Shown: positions 44,787-54,067, counted from the first letter of the stretch. The stretch is DNA of 64,000 bases from JAFGLZ01 sp964622545 (GCA_964622545.1 CAZUQM010000001.1:124001-188000), one strand, 5' to 3'. The notes: a model not told the origin generated them from the letters alone. Translations and numbers: made by a program.

Positions 44787-44957
44787 GGTGGCACCCTTCC
44801 GCACGACGCATCCGCCGCACGATTCATCTCCAAGCGTACCAACCTCAGACCGGCCTGCCCAGCGTGATGCGCGGTCGGCCAAGCCCGGCCGGGCCGGGCG
44901 ACGGCTCGCTGAACCCGCAGCGGCGGCCCTGTCGCCACGTACGATCGAGCCGGCCAC

Positions 44958-46967
44958 CTATGGCAACGCAGGCATCGGCGCCTTGAGCCAGGCCACGTTG
45001 AAGACGTAGTGCTGCTTGCTGCTGATCAGGTGGATGAGGCGGTCGGGCGTCTGCACGCAGGCCATATAGCCGCGCGGCTCTGCCGAGTTAGGCCCCATCA
45101 CGAAGATTCGGGTATTCCCGCCGCCGTCGACCTTGCGACGGGGCTTGCCGTCGGTGATCAGCCGTCGCACGGGCCACGTCTTGCCGTCGTCGTAGCTGAG
45201 CGCCCCGAACAGCCCCGTGACCACCCGCTCCTTGCCGGCCGCGTCGGTCAGCGTCTGCTTGCGGGCGAAGCTGGCGAAGAAGAGCGGACCCTCGCGGAGC
45301 CGCTTGATCACGAGCCGCTGACCGCCGCCGATCGGCGGAAACCCGCTGGGCGAGTAGGTCCACGTCTTGCCGCCGTCGGACGAGATGCTCTTAGGCATCT
45401 GACGACGGACCGCATCACCCCGACCGTAAGCCATCAGTCGGCCGTCGGTCAGCTCGCACGCGCCCGCGTGGATGCCGGCGATCCAGGCGCCCGTCTTGCC
45501 CTCCTTGAACTCGGGCTTCGGCTTGCCCCGTCCGGGCTCGGTCCACGTCTTGCCGCCGTCGGTGCTGATGTGGACGGCCGTGCCGCCGTGGCCGCCCGTC
45601 ACCGCGTCGCACGTAAGCACGATGTGCCCCTCGCTGGTCACGAACGCGCTGATGGGCATGTTTCGCAGGCCGTGCTCGTCGTTGATGATCCGCGCCGTCG
45701 ACCAGGTCGCGCCGTTGTCGGTGCTGGTTCGCATGATCAGGGCCAGCTTGCCCCAGGTCGCGTCGGTGCACAGGCCGTTGAAGTGCATCAGCGTGTCCTT
45801 GCCGTACCACAACAGCGCGCTGGCGTGATCGTTGCGGTCGGGCGCGTTCCAGAACGGCGCGGCCGGCTCCCATTCGTCCGCGCCGCGACGCAGCCGAGCT
45901 CCGATGATCCCGAGCTCGCGGCCCTGCTCGGTCCGCGTGCTGTACCAGATCGCCAGCAGGTCGCCGTTCGGGCACGCCGTCAGCGCAGGACAATGATTGT
46001 GCCGGGCGTACATGGGCCCGTCCGCATCGGCCGGCACCTTCACGACCTGCCGCGGGCCGCGGAAGTAGGGCTTGTCCATGTCGGGCGCGTCCGACCAGTC
46101 GTAGCGATCCTGCTTCACGTCACGCGCCCAGCGCTTCGGCCCGGGCACGGGCAGCGGCTTGGTCTTCGGCATCTCCGCTTGCACCACGCGAAAGCCGATC
46201 AGCCAGTGCTTGTCCTGCGGCAGCGTGCCGGCGCGATTCGCCGAACGAAGATACGGCACCAACGTCGTATGACTGCCGCCGCGCGCGACCTTGAAATCAC
46301 CGTCCGCGCGTCCCACCGGATCCGTCTGATCGCCCGGCTCGTAAGGCCCGTACCAGTCGTAGCACCATTCCTCGACGTTGCCGTGCATGTCGTGCAGACC
46401 CCACGGATTCGCCGGCGTCTGCGCGACCGACGTGTCGACCGGCTTGGGTACCCACTCCATCTTCTGATGCTTGCGATAGACCTTGGGCAGCGTGTCGCCC
46501 GTAGCGTAGGCCGTCGTCGTGCCGGCGCGACAGGCATACTCCCACTCGGCCTCGGTCGGCAGTCGATACGGCTTGCCGTCCTTCTTGCTGAGCCAAGCGC
46601 AGAATCGCATCGCGTCGTGCCAACTCACATAGACCACCGGATCATCGTCGTTCTTGCTCAGGCCGTGCTTGCCGCGCAGGGCCTTGTGGGATCGGTCGAA
46701 CTGTTCGTACTGAACGTTCGTCACCTCGGTCACGCCCATATCGAACGGCTTGGTGATGGTGACCTTGTGGACGGGGCGTTCGTCGAAGTCGCCCCCGTCG
46801 GCCTGGCCCATCTGGAAGCTGCCCGGCTCGATGCGGACGAGCTTCATCCCGATCGAGTTGGTGACCGCCGTCTCCGAGGAAGCACCCCGAGCCTGAGACG
46901 CGGCACACGGTGCGATGAGCACCGCTGCCGACAGGACAACAAGGACACCGGCGTTGGACGTCGTCAT
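44958..46967 (-). CDS. FGE-like domain/sialidase-propeller fusion protein
   Basis: A 669-residue exported protein (signal peptide to about ASQARG). Residues 35-265 form a formylglycine-generating-enzyme (SUMF1) fold: NSIGMKLVRIEPGSFQMG, YRLPTEAEWEYACRAG, GNVEEWCYDWYG and VARGGSHTT. The catalytic Cys pair of true FGEs near the end of the domain is missing (the segment reads LRSANRAGTLPQDKHWLIGFR). Residues 290-669 are a BNR/sialidase-type propeller with Asp-box motifs STDNGATWS and STDGGKTWT. It may bind or cleave glycans, with the FGE-like part as a binding module. Whether it is catalytic is unknown. Confidence 0.8.
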   Translation of the reverse strand: MTTSNAGVLVVLSAAVLIAPCAASQARGASSETAVTNSIGMKLVRIEPGSFQMGQADGGDFDERPVHKVTITKPFDMGVTEVTNVQYEQFDRSHKALRGKHGLSKNDDDPVVYVSWHDAMRFCAWLSKKDGKPYRLPTEAEWEYACRAGTTTAYATGDTLPKVYRKHQKMEWVPKPVDTSVAQTPANPWGLHDMHGNVEEWCYDWYGPYEPGDQTDPVGRADGDFKVARGGSHTTLVPYLRSANRAGTLPQDKHWLIGFRVVQAEMPKTKPLPVPGPKRWARDVKQDRYDWSDAPDMDKPYFRGPRQVVKVPADADGPMYARHNHCPALTACPNGDLLAIWYSTRTEQGRELGIIGARLRRGADEWEPAAPFWNAPDRNDHASALLWYGKDTLMHFNGLCTDATWGKLALIMRTSTDNGATWSTARIINDEHGLRNMPISAFVTSEGHIVLTCDAVTGGHGGTAVHISTDGGKTWTEPGRGKPKPEFKEGKTGAWIAGIHAGACELTDGRLMAYGRGDAVRRQMPKSISSDGGKTWTYSPSGFPPIGGGQRLVIKRLREGPLFFASFARKQTLTDAAGKERVVTGLFGALSYDDGKTWPVRRLITDGKPRRKVDGGGNTRIFVMGPNSAEPRGYMACVQTPDRLIHLISSKQHYVFNVAWLKAPMPALP

Positions 46968-47149
46968 GACTGGGCTCCTGTAAACTGAACGAATCGTGGT
47001 GACGCCGAGATGGTAGGCTACCGCAAGACGGCCGGCTCATCCATTCCCGCACCGGTTCGCCGTCGGCGGCGTTGCACCCGCCGGCGGATCCCAGTAGGTT
47101 TCGCCCAGGGCAGGGGCTTCATCGTGAATCCGAGCCGTTTCGACGACCC

Positions 47150-48781
47150 ATGAGCGACGACACGAACAACGCACCCGAGTTGGCCTCGAAGCCGTCCACG
47201 CCGGCCTGGCATCACGCAGCGACCGTCAGCGTGCTCGTCGTCTTCGCATGCTGGGTCTGGCTCCGCGACGGGACCAAGCAGATCGGCGCCGACCAGACCA
47301 ACATCGTCACGATGGTGCTGGCCCAGCGGCAACCGGATCTGTTCGAGCGCGATCCCTTCTTCAGCGGCGAATCGTGGAGGTGGTATCCGTGGCTGGCCCG
47401 TGCAACGACGGCCTGGGCGCTGGACCACTACGGGATCTTCGGCGGGCACCGCGTGCTCCAGTTCCCGCTGGTGGTCGGCTACCTGGTCGTGATGTACACG
47501 GCGCTGTGGTGGCTGACGGGCTCCGTCCCGGCCGCCGCGGTCGTGGCGATGCTCTCGTCGCTGCGGCGGAACTCGCTGGGCGGCTCGTACTGGGGACTGG
47601 ACCTGTTGCTGACGGTTCAGCCGCGCAGCGCCGTGCTGATCTGCGTCCCGCTGCTGGTGGTCTTGGCGTGGCGGTGGCGGAGAGACTGGCGGCTGGCGAT
47701 CCCGTTCGGACTCGCCGGGCTCCTCATGAACGTCAACCCGCCGGGCGCGCTCTTCTTCACGGGGCTGCTCGGTCTGGCCTTCCTGATCACGCTTCGGCGA
47801 TCGGAGGTGAGGTTTCCGCACCTCGCGGCCGGAGCGGGCGCGTTCGTGGTCGGAGCCTTGCCGTTCGTCATCGGTCACCTGGCGGCCCGGTCCGGCGGCG
47901 GCGACGCCGGGCTGGACGTCCCGCGCGAGCTCCTGCTTCAAGCGGCGGCGTTTCGGCACACGCGGTCGAGCACCTTCCCCATCGCACCGGCCGCCTACCA
48001 CCATGCCCTCATCCATGTCGGCGTGCCGCTCGTGCTGGGGGTGGCCGGTTGGGTGATGCGCGCCCGCCAACGGGGCCCGCTGGATCGGTTCCTGTGGACG
48101 TTCTTCCTGCTGGCCGCGATCGGCGTCCCCGTCGGCCAGTACGTCATGCAACTCGCCTGCGAGGGTCTAGGCCGCCTGGCCCCGGTGGCGAACCTCATGC
48201 GCGGCCAGAAGTACGCCTACCTCGTGCTGCATATCTACACGGCCTACCTGGTGGCCGGTTTGCTCGCCCGCTGCGTCGGCCGGTGGGACCGGGTCGCCCT
48301 CATTACGGTCGTCGGGGCCGCCGCGGCGTTCGGCGAACCACCCTTCAACCGGTTCTTGCTGCAATACAACGCGCAGCAGGCAAGCGCCCTGATGCGTGGG
48401 GACAAGATCGTCGGGGCCCCCGCGGCCCTGGCGAAGCTGACCCAATGGGCCAAACGCGAGACACCGCGAGGCTCGCTCTTCCTGCTGACGCATCCCAAGA
48501 TGCACTGGTTCAGGATGCACGCGCAGCGGCCTATGGTCGTCGCCTTCCCCGACGCGGGCATGGCCTTCTACAACGGACCGGAACACTTGATTCGGTGGTA
48601 TCGCTACTATGGCGCGGTGGAATCACTCTACCGCCGGCCGAACCCGGAACTGCTCAGCAACCTCGTCGCGGCCACGAAGGCGGACTATGTGGCCGTGCTC
48701 CGCGGCTGGCCTAAGCTGCGACCCTGGCCGGAGGTCTACCGCGACGCCAACTGGACGGTCTATCGCGTTGATCGAAGATGA
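47150..48781 (+). CDS. Polytopic membrane protein (GT-C-like, uncharacterised)
   Basis: A 543-residue membrane protein with about ten predicted helices. A periplasmic-type loop follows the first helix (DQTNIVTMVLAQRQPDLFERD), and the soluble C terminus holds GSLFLLTHPKMHWFRMHAQR and a YVAVLRGWPK segment. This overall layout resembles glycosyltransferases of the GT-C fold, but I cannot place it in a family with certainty. ATG 47150 has only a weak ribosome binding site; longer in-frame starts lack a better one. It stands alone between two minus-strand genes. Confidence 0.72.
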   Translation: MSDDTNNAPELASKPSTPAWHHAATVSVLVVFACWVWLRDGTKQIGADQTNIVTMVLAQRQPDLFERDPFFSGESWRWYPWLARATTAWALDHYGIFGGHRVLQFPLVVGYLVVMYTALWWLTGSVPAAAVVAMLSSLRRNSLGGSYWGLDLLLTVQPRSAVLICVPLLVVLAWRWRRDWRLAIPFGLAGLLMNVNPPGALFFTGLLGLAFLITLRRSEVRFPHLAAGAGAFVVGALPFVIGHLAARSGGGDAGLDVPRELLLQAAAFRHTRSSTFPIAPAAYHHALIHVGVPLVLGVAGWVMRARQRGPLDRFLWTFFLLAAIGVPVGQYVMQLACEGLGRLAPVANLMRGQKYAYLVLHIYTAYLVAGLLARCVGRWDRVALITVVGAAAAFGEPPFNRFLLQYNAQQASALMRGDKIVGAPAALAKLTQWAKRETPRGSLFLLTHPKMHWFRMHAQRPMVVAFPDAGMAFYNGPEHLIRWYRYYGAVESLYRRPNPELLSNLVAATKADYVAVLRGWPKLRPWPEVYRDANWTVYRVDRR

Positions 48782-48800
48782 CCCGCGCTGACGGACCGCC

Positions 48801-50825
48801 TCACGGCCGGCACCACGCCTTGCCCTGATCCAGATCGCGACCAAGGTGCCACGTCTTGCCCAGCGCGGTCACGTCCAACGTCGCCGTCGCCGAACCAGGC
48901 TTGAAATCCTCGCTCAGCTTGGCCGACACCGCCGGCGGCTCCTTCCCCTTGTACGGCACGATAACCGTCACGAACGTCGCGGGTGCAGCCCTGGCGTGTG
49001 TCATCGCGATGGCCTTGCGCGGCTTGCGCTTGCCGTATTTCCACGCAAACCACCCGTCCTCGCCGCTCACCTTGACGGGCGTCTCCGCCGTTGACTGCAC
49101 CACCACGTTCACATCGTCGAATCTTGTGAACGCCCGGCGCCGCTCGGCGTCGATCGCCACCGCGCCCGGTGCGAACTGAAAGTGCAGCGCGACCTTGCCC
49201 GGCATCTCGCCGAGCGCCTCATCGAGCAGCACAATGAACCGCTTGTCGACGAACCACACGCTGCGCCGATGAACGAGCTTCGGGTACGACCGGTTCTCGA
49301 CGACGAGTGCGTCGAACTCCGGCGAGGTGTGCCACAGTAGGTGCTTGCCGGCCACCCGCGTGTCCTTGCCGTCGACCGTCAGCGTCTGGTGCACCCGCGT
49401 CTGCCGATGCCATCGCCGCGACTTCGGATCATGCCCGTACGTGTAGTAGCCCGTGTCCGGCATGAGCCACCGGCCGTAGGCGTACAGCTCGAACGTGCCG
49501 TTGTCCGGCTGGTCGTGCCCGCTGATGGCCGGCGGCGAGCAGTGCAGGGCGAAGTAGATCTGCTCGGGCCCCCACGCCGAACGCATCGGATACATGCCCG
49601 CTTCCTTGAACGCGAAGCTCGTCTGCTCGGGCAGCTCCTCGCCGTTCAGCCGGGCGCGGGCGGCATACTTCGGATCGCCCGTGGTCCGCGTCCCGCGCAG
49701 CAGGGCGCTATGGAGCGGCCAGCGCGAGCGCTTCGATGTGGTCACGATCGATCGGCTCGTGTCGCCGAACATCGGAAAGCCCAGGTCGGGCGTGGCGATC
49801 CAGAAGATGTAGTCGTACATGCCGCGGACGCGATCGAGGTACGCCTTCGGCGGCGTGATGTCGAAGGCCCTCATCCGACCGGCCACCTCCTCGACGTCGC
49901 GCAGCACGCCCAGGTGATACCCGCCCGACCACTCGCGCTGCACGCCGTCGGAGGTCGTCTGGGCGAGCAGACTCTCGGTCGTCCGCTCCATCGCGATCTG
50001 CATCCAGCGCTTCGCTTCCTTGAACTCGCGGAACGTGTACGCGACGTTCACGAAACCCCGCTGCTCGAAGACCGCCTTGTTGTGGACCATCCCCATCGGC
50101 ACCCGCTCGGTCTTGACCTGATGGTCGTACAGGCTCGCCAACAGCAGGCCCAGGAATTCGGGCGTGAAGGCCTCGGCGTGGACCAGCGTCGGAAACGCCT
50201 GGCAGATCCGCGTGGCCCGGATGCCCGTCTGAATGTCCAACCACGCAAAGCCCTTCCACCCCTTGTAGACCGGGTGCGCCTTGTTGCGCTGCTCGAGCGG
50301 ATGCTTGGCGATCCAGTCGGTCGTCAGCTCGACGAACGTCTCGGCGTATTTCTCGTCGCGCGTGGCCCGGTACGCCTCGGCCAGCGGCGTGGCCCAGTAG
50401 AAGCGGTACACGGCCGCGACCCATTCGATATCGCCGCGCGGGTCCCATTCCCAGTTGATCTTGTCGCCGTAGTCGGCCTTCTCGTACGGACCCCACTGGA
50501 AGATATGGTTTGTCAGGTCGTCGGCCCGCCTGCGAACGTCGGAAGGCAGCTTCGGGCGCTTGGCCGGCAGCGGATACTTGTCGCGATAAGAGTCCAGCAA
50601 GGCGGCCAGAGCCGCGCGCCGATCGCCGCGCTCGGCGGCCGCACGGGCCTCCGACAGCCCCGGGCCGCTCAGGTCGAGCTTGCTCAGGACGTCCTTCGGA
50701 TCGAGCGACGTCAGCGTGACGTTCCAACGCCGGTTGTAGGGCACCATCTCGGCCCGCGTGACCGTCATGCCGAACAGCAAAGCCCCAACGACCACCGCCA
50801 CCGTCGACGTCTGATGCGCACACAT
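48801..50825 (-). CDS. Heparinase II/III-family polysaccharide lyase
   Basis: A 674-residue secreted lyase (signal peptide to about TRAEM). The N-terminal half is an alpha/alpha toroid with DLTNHIFQWGPYEK, WEWDPRGDIEW and HNKAVFEQRG. The C-terminal half is the heparinase II/III beta-sandwich with SGHDQPDNGTFELYAYGRW, DTGYYTYG and HQTLTVDGKD. These families cleave uronic-acid glycosidic bonds (heparan sulfate, alginate) by beta-elimination. GGAGGTGA stands 5 bases before ATG 50825. The products would be unsaturated uronates, linking it to the KDG-type kinase at 39.9 kb (inference). Confidence 0.87.
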   Translation of the reverse strand: MCAHQTSTVAVVVGALLFGMTVTRAEMVPYNRRWNVTLTSLDPKDVLSKLDLSGPGLSEARAAAERGDRRAALAALLDSYRDKYPLPAKRPKLPSDVRRRADDLTNHIFQWGPYEKADYGDKINWEWDPRGDIEWVAAVYRFYWATPLAEAYRATRDEKYAETFVELTTDWIAKHPLEQRNKAHPVYKGWKGFAWLDIQTGIRATRICQAFPTLVHAEAFTPEFLGLLLASLYDHQVKTERVPMGMVHNKAVFEQRGFVNVAYTFREFKEAKRWMQIAMERTTESLLAQTTSDGVQREWSGGYHLGVLRDVEEVAGRMRAFDITPPKAYLDRVRGMYDYIFWIATPDLGFPMFGDTSRSIVTTSKRSRWPLHSALLRGTRTTGDPKYAARARLNGEELPEQTSFAFKEAGMYPMRSAWGPEQIYFALHCSPPAISGHDQPDNGTFELYAYGRWLMPDTGYYTYGHDPKSRRWHRQTRVHQTLTVDGKDTRVAGKHLLWHTSPEFDALVVENRSYPKLVHRRSVWFVDKRFIVLLDEALGEMPGKVALHFQFAPGAVAIDAERRRAFTRFDDVNVVVQSTAETPVKVSGEDGWFAWKYGKRKPRKAIAMTHARAAPATFVTVIVPYKGKEPPAVSAKLSEDFKPGSATATLDVTALGKTWHLGRDLDQGKAWCRP

Positions 50826-50898
50826 GAGGTCACCTCCGTTGTGAGTAAGGTGCCTATGGTATACGTTGACCATCTGGCTGTCAGCGGCCGGAGAGTTT

Positions 50899-50921
50899 CG
50901 TAGGGTACGTCTTGACGCACC
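50899..50921. repeat. 23-base palindromic repeat, left copy
   Basis: Contains CGTAGGG and CGTCTTGACGC; the arms GGGTACGTC and GACGCACC pair. A second copy lies at 51492-51514, in the same orientation, so the two flank the tandem array. Confidence 0.65.
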
Positions 50922-50951
50922 ACAACAGAGCCAGGACGCTGCTTTGAAGAC

Positions 50952-51218
50952 AGAGACGCGACCGTCAGGCAGCATTGCCCGCGTCAGAGACGCGACCGTC
51001 AGGGAGCGTTGCCCGCGTCAGAGACGCGANNNNNNNNNNNNNNNNNNNNNNNNNNNNNNNNNNNNNNNNNNNNNNNNNNNNNNNNNNNNNNNNNNNNNNN
51101 NNNNNNNNNNNNNNNNNNNNNNNNNNNNNGCGACCGTCAGGGAGCGTTGCCCGCGTCAGAGACGCGACCGTCAGGGAGCGTTGCCCGCGTCAGAGACGCG
51201 ACCGTCAGGGAGCGTTGC
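50952..51218. repeat. 34-base tandem repeat array interrupted by the gap
   Basis: Units at 50952-50985, 50986-51019, a partial unit to 51029, then 100 Ns, then a partial unit from 51130, a full unit at 51158-51191 and a partial unit to 51218. Each unit carries GACGCG and CGCGTC as inverted arms around ACCGTCAGGGAGCGTTGCC. The first unit differs at two positions. There are no spacers. The core CGACCGTCAGGGAGC is shared with the dispersed elements at 14.6 and 53.1 kb. The true copy number is unknown. Confidence 0.85.
51030..51129. other. Assembly gap (100 N)
   Basis: Exactly 100 unknown bases inside the tandem array. In-phase joining of the flanking units would need 30 + 34m bases (30, 64, 98, 132...); 100 is not in that series, so the run is a placeholder rather than a measured length. 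Confidence 0.95.
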
Positions 51219-51375
51219 TGTTTCTGTCTCCGCTCGCGACGTGTCCGCTCGGCGGGTGGCATGGCCACGCTGTTGTTCGCGTGGCCATGGAACGATCTTG
51301 CGCTGGCGCGTAAATCCCTTCCCGCACCAGTTGGGAATATGGGTCGTGCCACCTCTGTGAGCAGTGCATGTGATC

Positions 51376-51418
51376 GGGTGGCCCACCGCATCACGTGTGC
51401 CGTTGGGTGGCCCACCGC
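51376..51418. repeat. Paired GGGTGGCCCACCGC palindromes
   Basis: Two copies of the self-complementary GGGTGGCCCACC core, 29 bases apart, followed by ACCGCTTTTGCGGT which is itself a hairpin. It looks like a small intergenic hairpin repeat. Confidence 0.55.
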
Positions 51419-51491
51419 TTTTGCGGTGAAGGACACGAATTCCCTCGGACTGTCGTAGAAGCCGCCTCCGATGGCGACCTTCTTGGAGTTC

Positions 51492-51514
51492 CGTAGGGCG
51501 CGTCTTGACGCGCC
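51492..51514. repeat. 23-base palindromic repeat, right copy
   Basis: Differs from the left copy at three positions. Two of the changes fall at paired positions, keeping the stem GGGCGCGTC/GACGCGCC, which suggests compensatory change. Confidence 0.65.
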
Positions 51515-51587
51515 CATCCGTTATCAGCGCCGGACCGGATGCCGCACTCAAGCCGGATCCTCGGTCCGATCCTTGCCGGAGAAAGCG

Positions 51588-53048
51588 ATGACGAAGCAAG
51601 CGTCCCCACTTACCGCCGTAGCCCTGCTCCTGCTCGCCGCGTCCGCCGGACCCGCGACCGCTGAGCCACGCTCGCTCGGCGACCTGACCGGGCCGTGGGA
51701 GCTGTTCGTCGACGACCACCTCATCGCCGACAAGCAGGGCGTGACCCGCGTCTACCATGCGTTCGAGAAACACCCCGCCAACCCCGTCATGCGGGCCGAC
51801 CGACCCTGGGAAGGCACCACCGCCTACGTCTACGGCACGGTCCTGCCGAACGAGACCGGCCGGGGCTATCGGATGTGGTACCACAGTTGGGCCCACGGGG
51901 AGTATCGCATCCTCTACGCGACCAGCAACGACGGCCTGCGGTGGCACAAGCCCGAGCTGGGCCTGACCGAATTCCGCGGCTCGAAGAAGAACAACATCCT
52001 CTTCCGCCGCACCCGCGAAGACCACACCCCGCAGGTCATCCACACGCCCTGGGAGACCGACCCGGCCCGGCGCTACAAGATGATCAACTTCGACTACGGC
52101 CGAACGCCGCCCGATCACACCGTCACCGGCTACTGGGGCGCGACCTCGCCGGACGGCATCCACTGGCGGGCCTTGCCGAAGAACCCCGTCCTGCCCGACA
52201 GCCCCGGCGATGTCGGCAACTTCGTCTGGGACGCCCACCGCAAGCGCTACCTCGGCTATCCGAAGAAGTTCGCCGACGTCCGCGGCTTCCGGCGACGCTG
52301 TTGCGGCTTCTCCGCCACGAAAGACTTCGAGCATTGGCCCGCCAACAAGCTGATGCTCGTGCCCGACGAGTTCGACGACCGCTGGGTCCAGTCCAAGGGC
52401 CAGCACACCGACTTCTACGGCCTGAGCGCCTTCCCCTACGAGGCGATGTACCTCGGCTTCCTGTGGATCTTCCGCATCACCGACGGCAAGAACGACGGGC
52501 CGATCGTCGTCGAGCTCATCTCCAGCCGCGACGGGTTCACCTGGCAACGGCAGGACGAGCCGCGGCCGCCGATCCTGCCGCTCGGCCACGACGGTGCCTG
52601 GGACGACGGTATGCTGTTCACGACGAACCATCCGCTCGTCGAGGGCGACACGATCCGGCTGTATTACGGCGGCTTCGACGTGGGTCACGGTGCCGGCTCG
52701 GCCACCGCCGCCGTCGGCCTGGCCACGCTCCGCAAGGACGGGTTCTGCTCGCTCGATGCCGGCGGCGAGCCGGGCACGGTGATGACCAAGGTCTTGAAAC
52801 ACGCGCGGGGCAAGCTCCGCGTGAACTACCGCGCCAGCGACGGCGGGTGGCTGAGGGTCGAGGTCTGCGACGCGGCGGGCAAGGTCATCGACGGCTTCGC
52901 ACGCAACGACTGCAAGCCGCTGACCGGCGACAGCGTCGATCAGGTCATGACGTGGAGGGCCCGGACGAACCTGCCGACCCTCCCCTCAGGGCTGCGCCTG
53001 CGGTTCATCCTGAAGGACTGCTCGCTGTTCTCGGTGTGCTATCGGTGA
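51588..53048 (+). CDS. Exported GH32/GH43-like five-bladed propeller protein
   Basis: A 486-residue exported protein (signal peptide to about GPATAEP). The pattern of repeated aspartates and aromatics, for example FVDDHLIADKQGV, YATSNDGLRWHKPELG, ATSPDGIHWRALPKNP and ISSRDGFTWQRQ, is that of glycosidases with a five-bladed propeller (GH32/43/68 superfamily). A beta-sandwich-like C terminus follows (about 390-486). GGAGA stands about 8 bases before ATG 51588. The enzyme family and substrate are uncertain. A promoter is not evident in the repeat-rich upstream region. Confidence 0.75.
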   Translation: MTKQASPLTAVALLLLAASAGPATAEPRSLGDLTGPWELFVDDHLIADKQGVTRVYHAFEKHPANPVMRADRPWEGTTAYVYGTVLPNETGRGYRMWYHSWAHGEYRILYATSNDGLRWHKPELGLTEFRGSKKNNILFRRTREDHTPQVIHTPWETDPARRYKMINFDYGRTPPDHTVTGYWGATSPDGIHWRALPKNPVLPDSPGDVGNFVWDAHRKRYLGYPKKFADVRGFRRRCCGFSATKDFEHWPANKLMLVPDEFDDRWVQSKGQHTDFYGLSAFPYEAMYLGFLWIFRITDGKNDGPIVVELISSRDGFTWQRQDEPRPPILPLGHDGAWDDGMLFTTNHPLVEGDTIRLYYGGFDVGHGAGSATAAVGLATLRKDGFCSLDAGGEPGTVMTKVLKHARGKLRVNYRASDGGWLRVEVCDAAGKVIDGFARNDCKPLTGDSVDQVMTWRARTNLPTLPSGLRLRFILKDCSLFSVCYR

Positions 53049-53064
53049 AGCACAGGGGCTCGCG

Positions 53065-53206
53065 AGGGCAAGACGCCACGCAGAGCAGCGACCGTCAGGG
53101 AGCTGTGTTGTTGCAGCCATTCAACAGCAACGCTCCTTGACAGGCGCGTCTTCGACGGCGGCAACGAAGCCGGGAAGCCCGCACACGCAATGGTGTTGGG
53201 CTACGA
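53065..53206. repeat. Dispersed palindromic element, copy B
   Basis: About 140 bases homologous to 14570-14710, starting AGGGCAAGACG and sharing CAGAGCAGCGACCGTCAGGG. It lies between the convergent GH32/43-like and sulfotransferase genes, and its right end reaches the sulfotransferase stop codon (53201-53203). The hairpin arms (53089-53112 with 53121-53147) could act as a terminator for both genes. Confidence 0.75.
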
Positions 53207-54067
53207 GCCCACACCGGCGGGTTCGGCCTGGCGCATCGGATAGCCATAGCGGCGCAGTGCCTCGCCCGCCTCCTCTTCGATCATCGCCAGCTCGGCCTCG
53301 TCGAGCTCCGCCGGCGGCACGTAGCCGGTGGGGAAATCGCCGAACCGCTTGGTGTTCGTCGGGGCGTTGATCTTGTAGTCGAACACCTCCTCACGGAGGC
53401 CGCCGACGCCGCAGAAGGCCTCGAGCCGCCGGATGCCGGCCTGACGATCGGCCAAGAGGTCCTCATAGCCGAGCATCAGAACGCTGGGATGATCGTCGTA
53501 GCCGTGCTCCAGCACCCACAGCATCGACCGGTTCCACTCCCGCGCCCACGTTCGCAGGTCATGAATATCCTGGGTGAACCGTCGTGCCTTCGCCGAGCGG
53601 GCGACGTCGTAGATGTCGCGATAGAGCCAGAGGATCTTCGCGCCCGGCAAGAACGACAGCGTCCGCTCGATCTGCTCGGCGGGAACGGCCACACACTTGA
53701 AGCCCCAACGCTGGTAGCCGGCCTCGGCCGACCACTCTCGTACCTTCCGTAGCATTTCGTAGAGCACATCCACGGTGCAGTCGATGTACTCCTCGGGCTT
53801 GGGCAACACCGCGTTCGACCACGTCTCCGTCTTGCCGGACAAGAAGACCTTCATGGACTGCGTAATGCCGTGCCGGTCGCTGACGAGTTCGTACGTCCGC
53901 TCGATGAGGCTTCGGAAATACCAGTCCGACGCGTAGCAGATCATGCTCCCACCCGAGTTGAGCAGCCGCTGCACGAACGTCGAGCCGCATCGCTCGGCCG
54001 GCGGATAGACGAAAACCGGGGCCATCTCACGAACGTCCTGGGGAATCGTCACCATCGTCTCTGCCAT
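53201..54067 (-). CDS. Sulfotransferase family protein
   Basis: A 288-residue PAPS-dependent sulfotransferase. The 5'-phosphosulfate loop is PAERCGSTFVQRLL (about residues 23-36) and the 3'-phosphate region is WLYRDIYDVARSAKARR. The length is normal. ATG 54067 is chosen because GGAGG lies just upstream; a TTG four codons earlier overlaps that site. It transfers sulfate to an alcohol or amine, perhaps on a glycan. It is divergent from the radical SAM/methyltransferase/GT2 genes with about 375 bases between, so they may form one locus. Confidence 0.85.
   Translation of the reverse strand: MAETMVTIPQDVREMAPVFVYPPAERCGSTFVQRLLNSGGSMICYASDWYFRSLIERTYELVSDRHGITQSMKVFLSGKTETWSNAVLPKPEEYIDCTVDVLYEMLRKVREWSAEAGYQRWGFKCVAVPAEQIERTLSFLPGAKILWLYRDIYDVARSAKARRFTQDIHDLRTWAREWNRSMLWVLEHGYDDHPSVLMLGYEDLLADRQAGIRRLEAFCGVGGLREEVFDYKINAPTNTKRFGDFPTGYVPPAELDEAELAMIEEEAGEALRRYGYPMRQAEPAGVGS

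Larger units (their letters stand above)
50826..51587. other. Repeat-dense intergenic region containing the assembly gap
   Basis: About 760 bases with no supportable gene. It holds two copies of a 23-base palindrome (50899-50921, 51492-51514), a 34-base tandem array (50952-51218) interrupted by 100 Ns, a GCCAC.../GTGGC hairpin near 51260-51290, and two copies of GGGTGGCCCACCGC (51376, 51405). Open frames here are repeat artefacts. The GH32/43-like gene begins at 51588. Confidence 0.7.

Noticed and set aside
50952..51218. Tandem repeats as a CRISPR array
   Set aside because: Units are contiguous with no unique spacers, and no cas genes are in the window.
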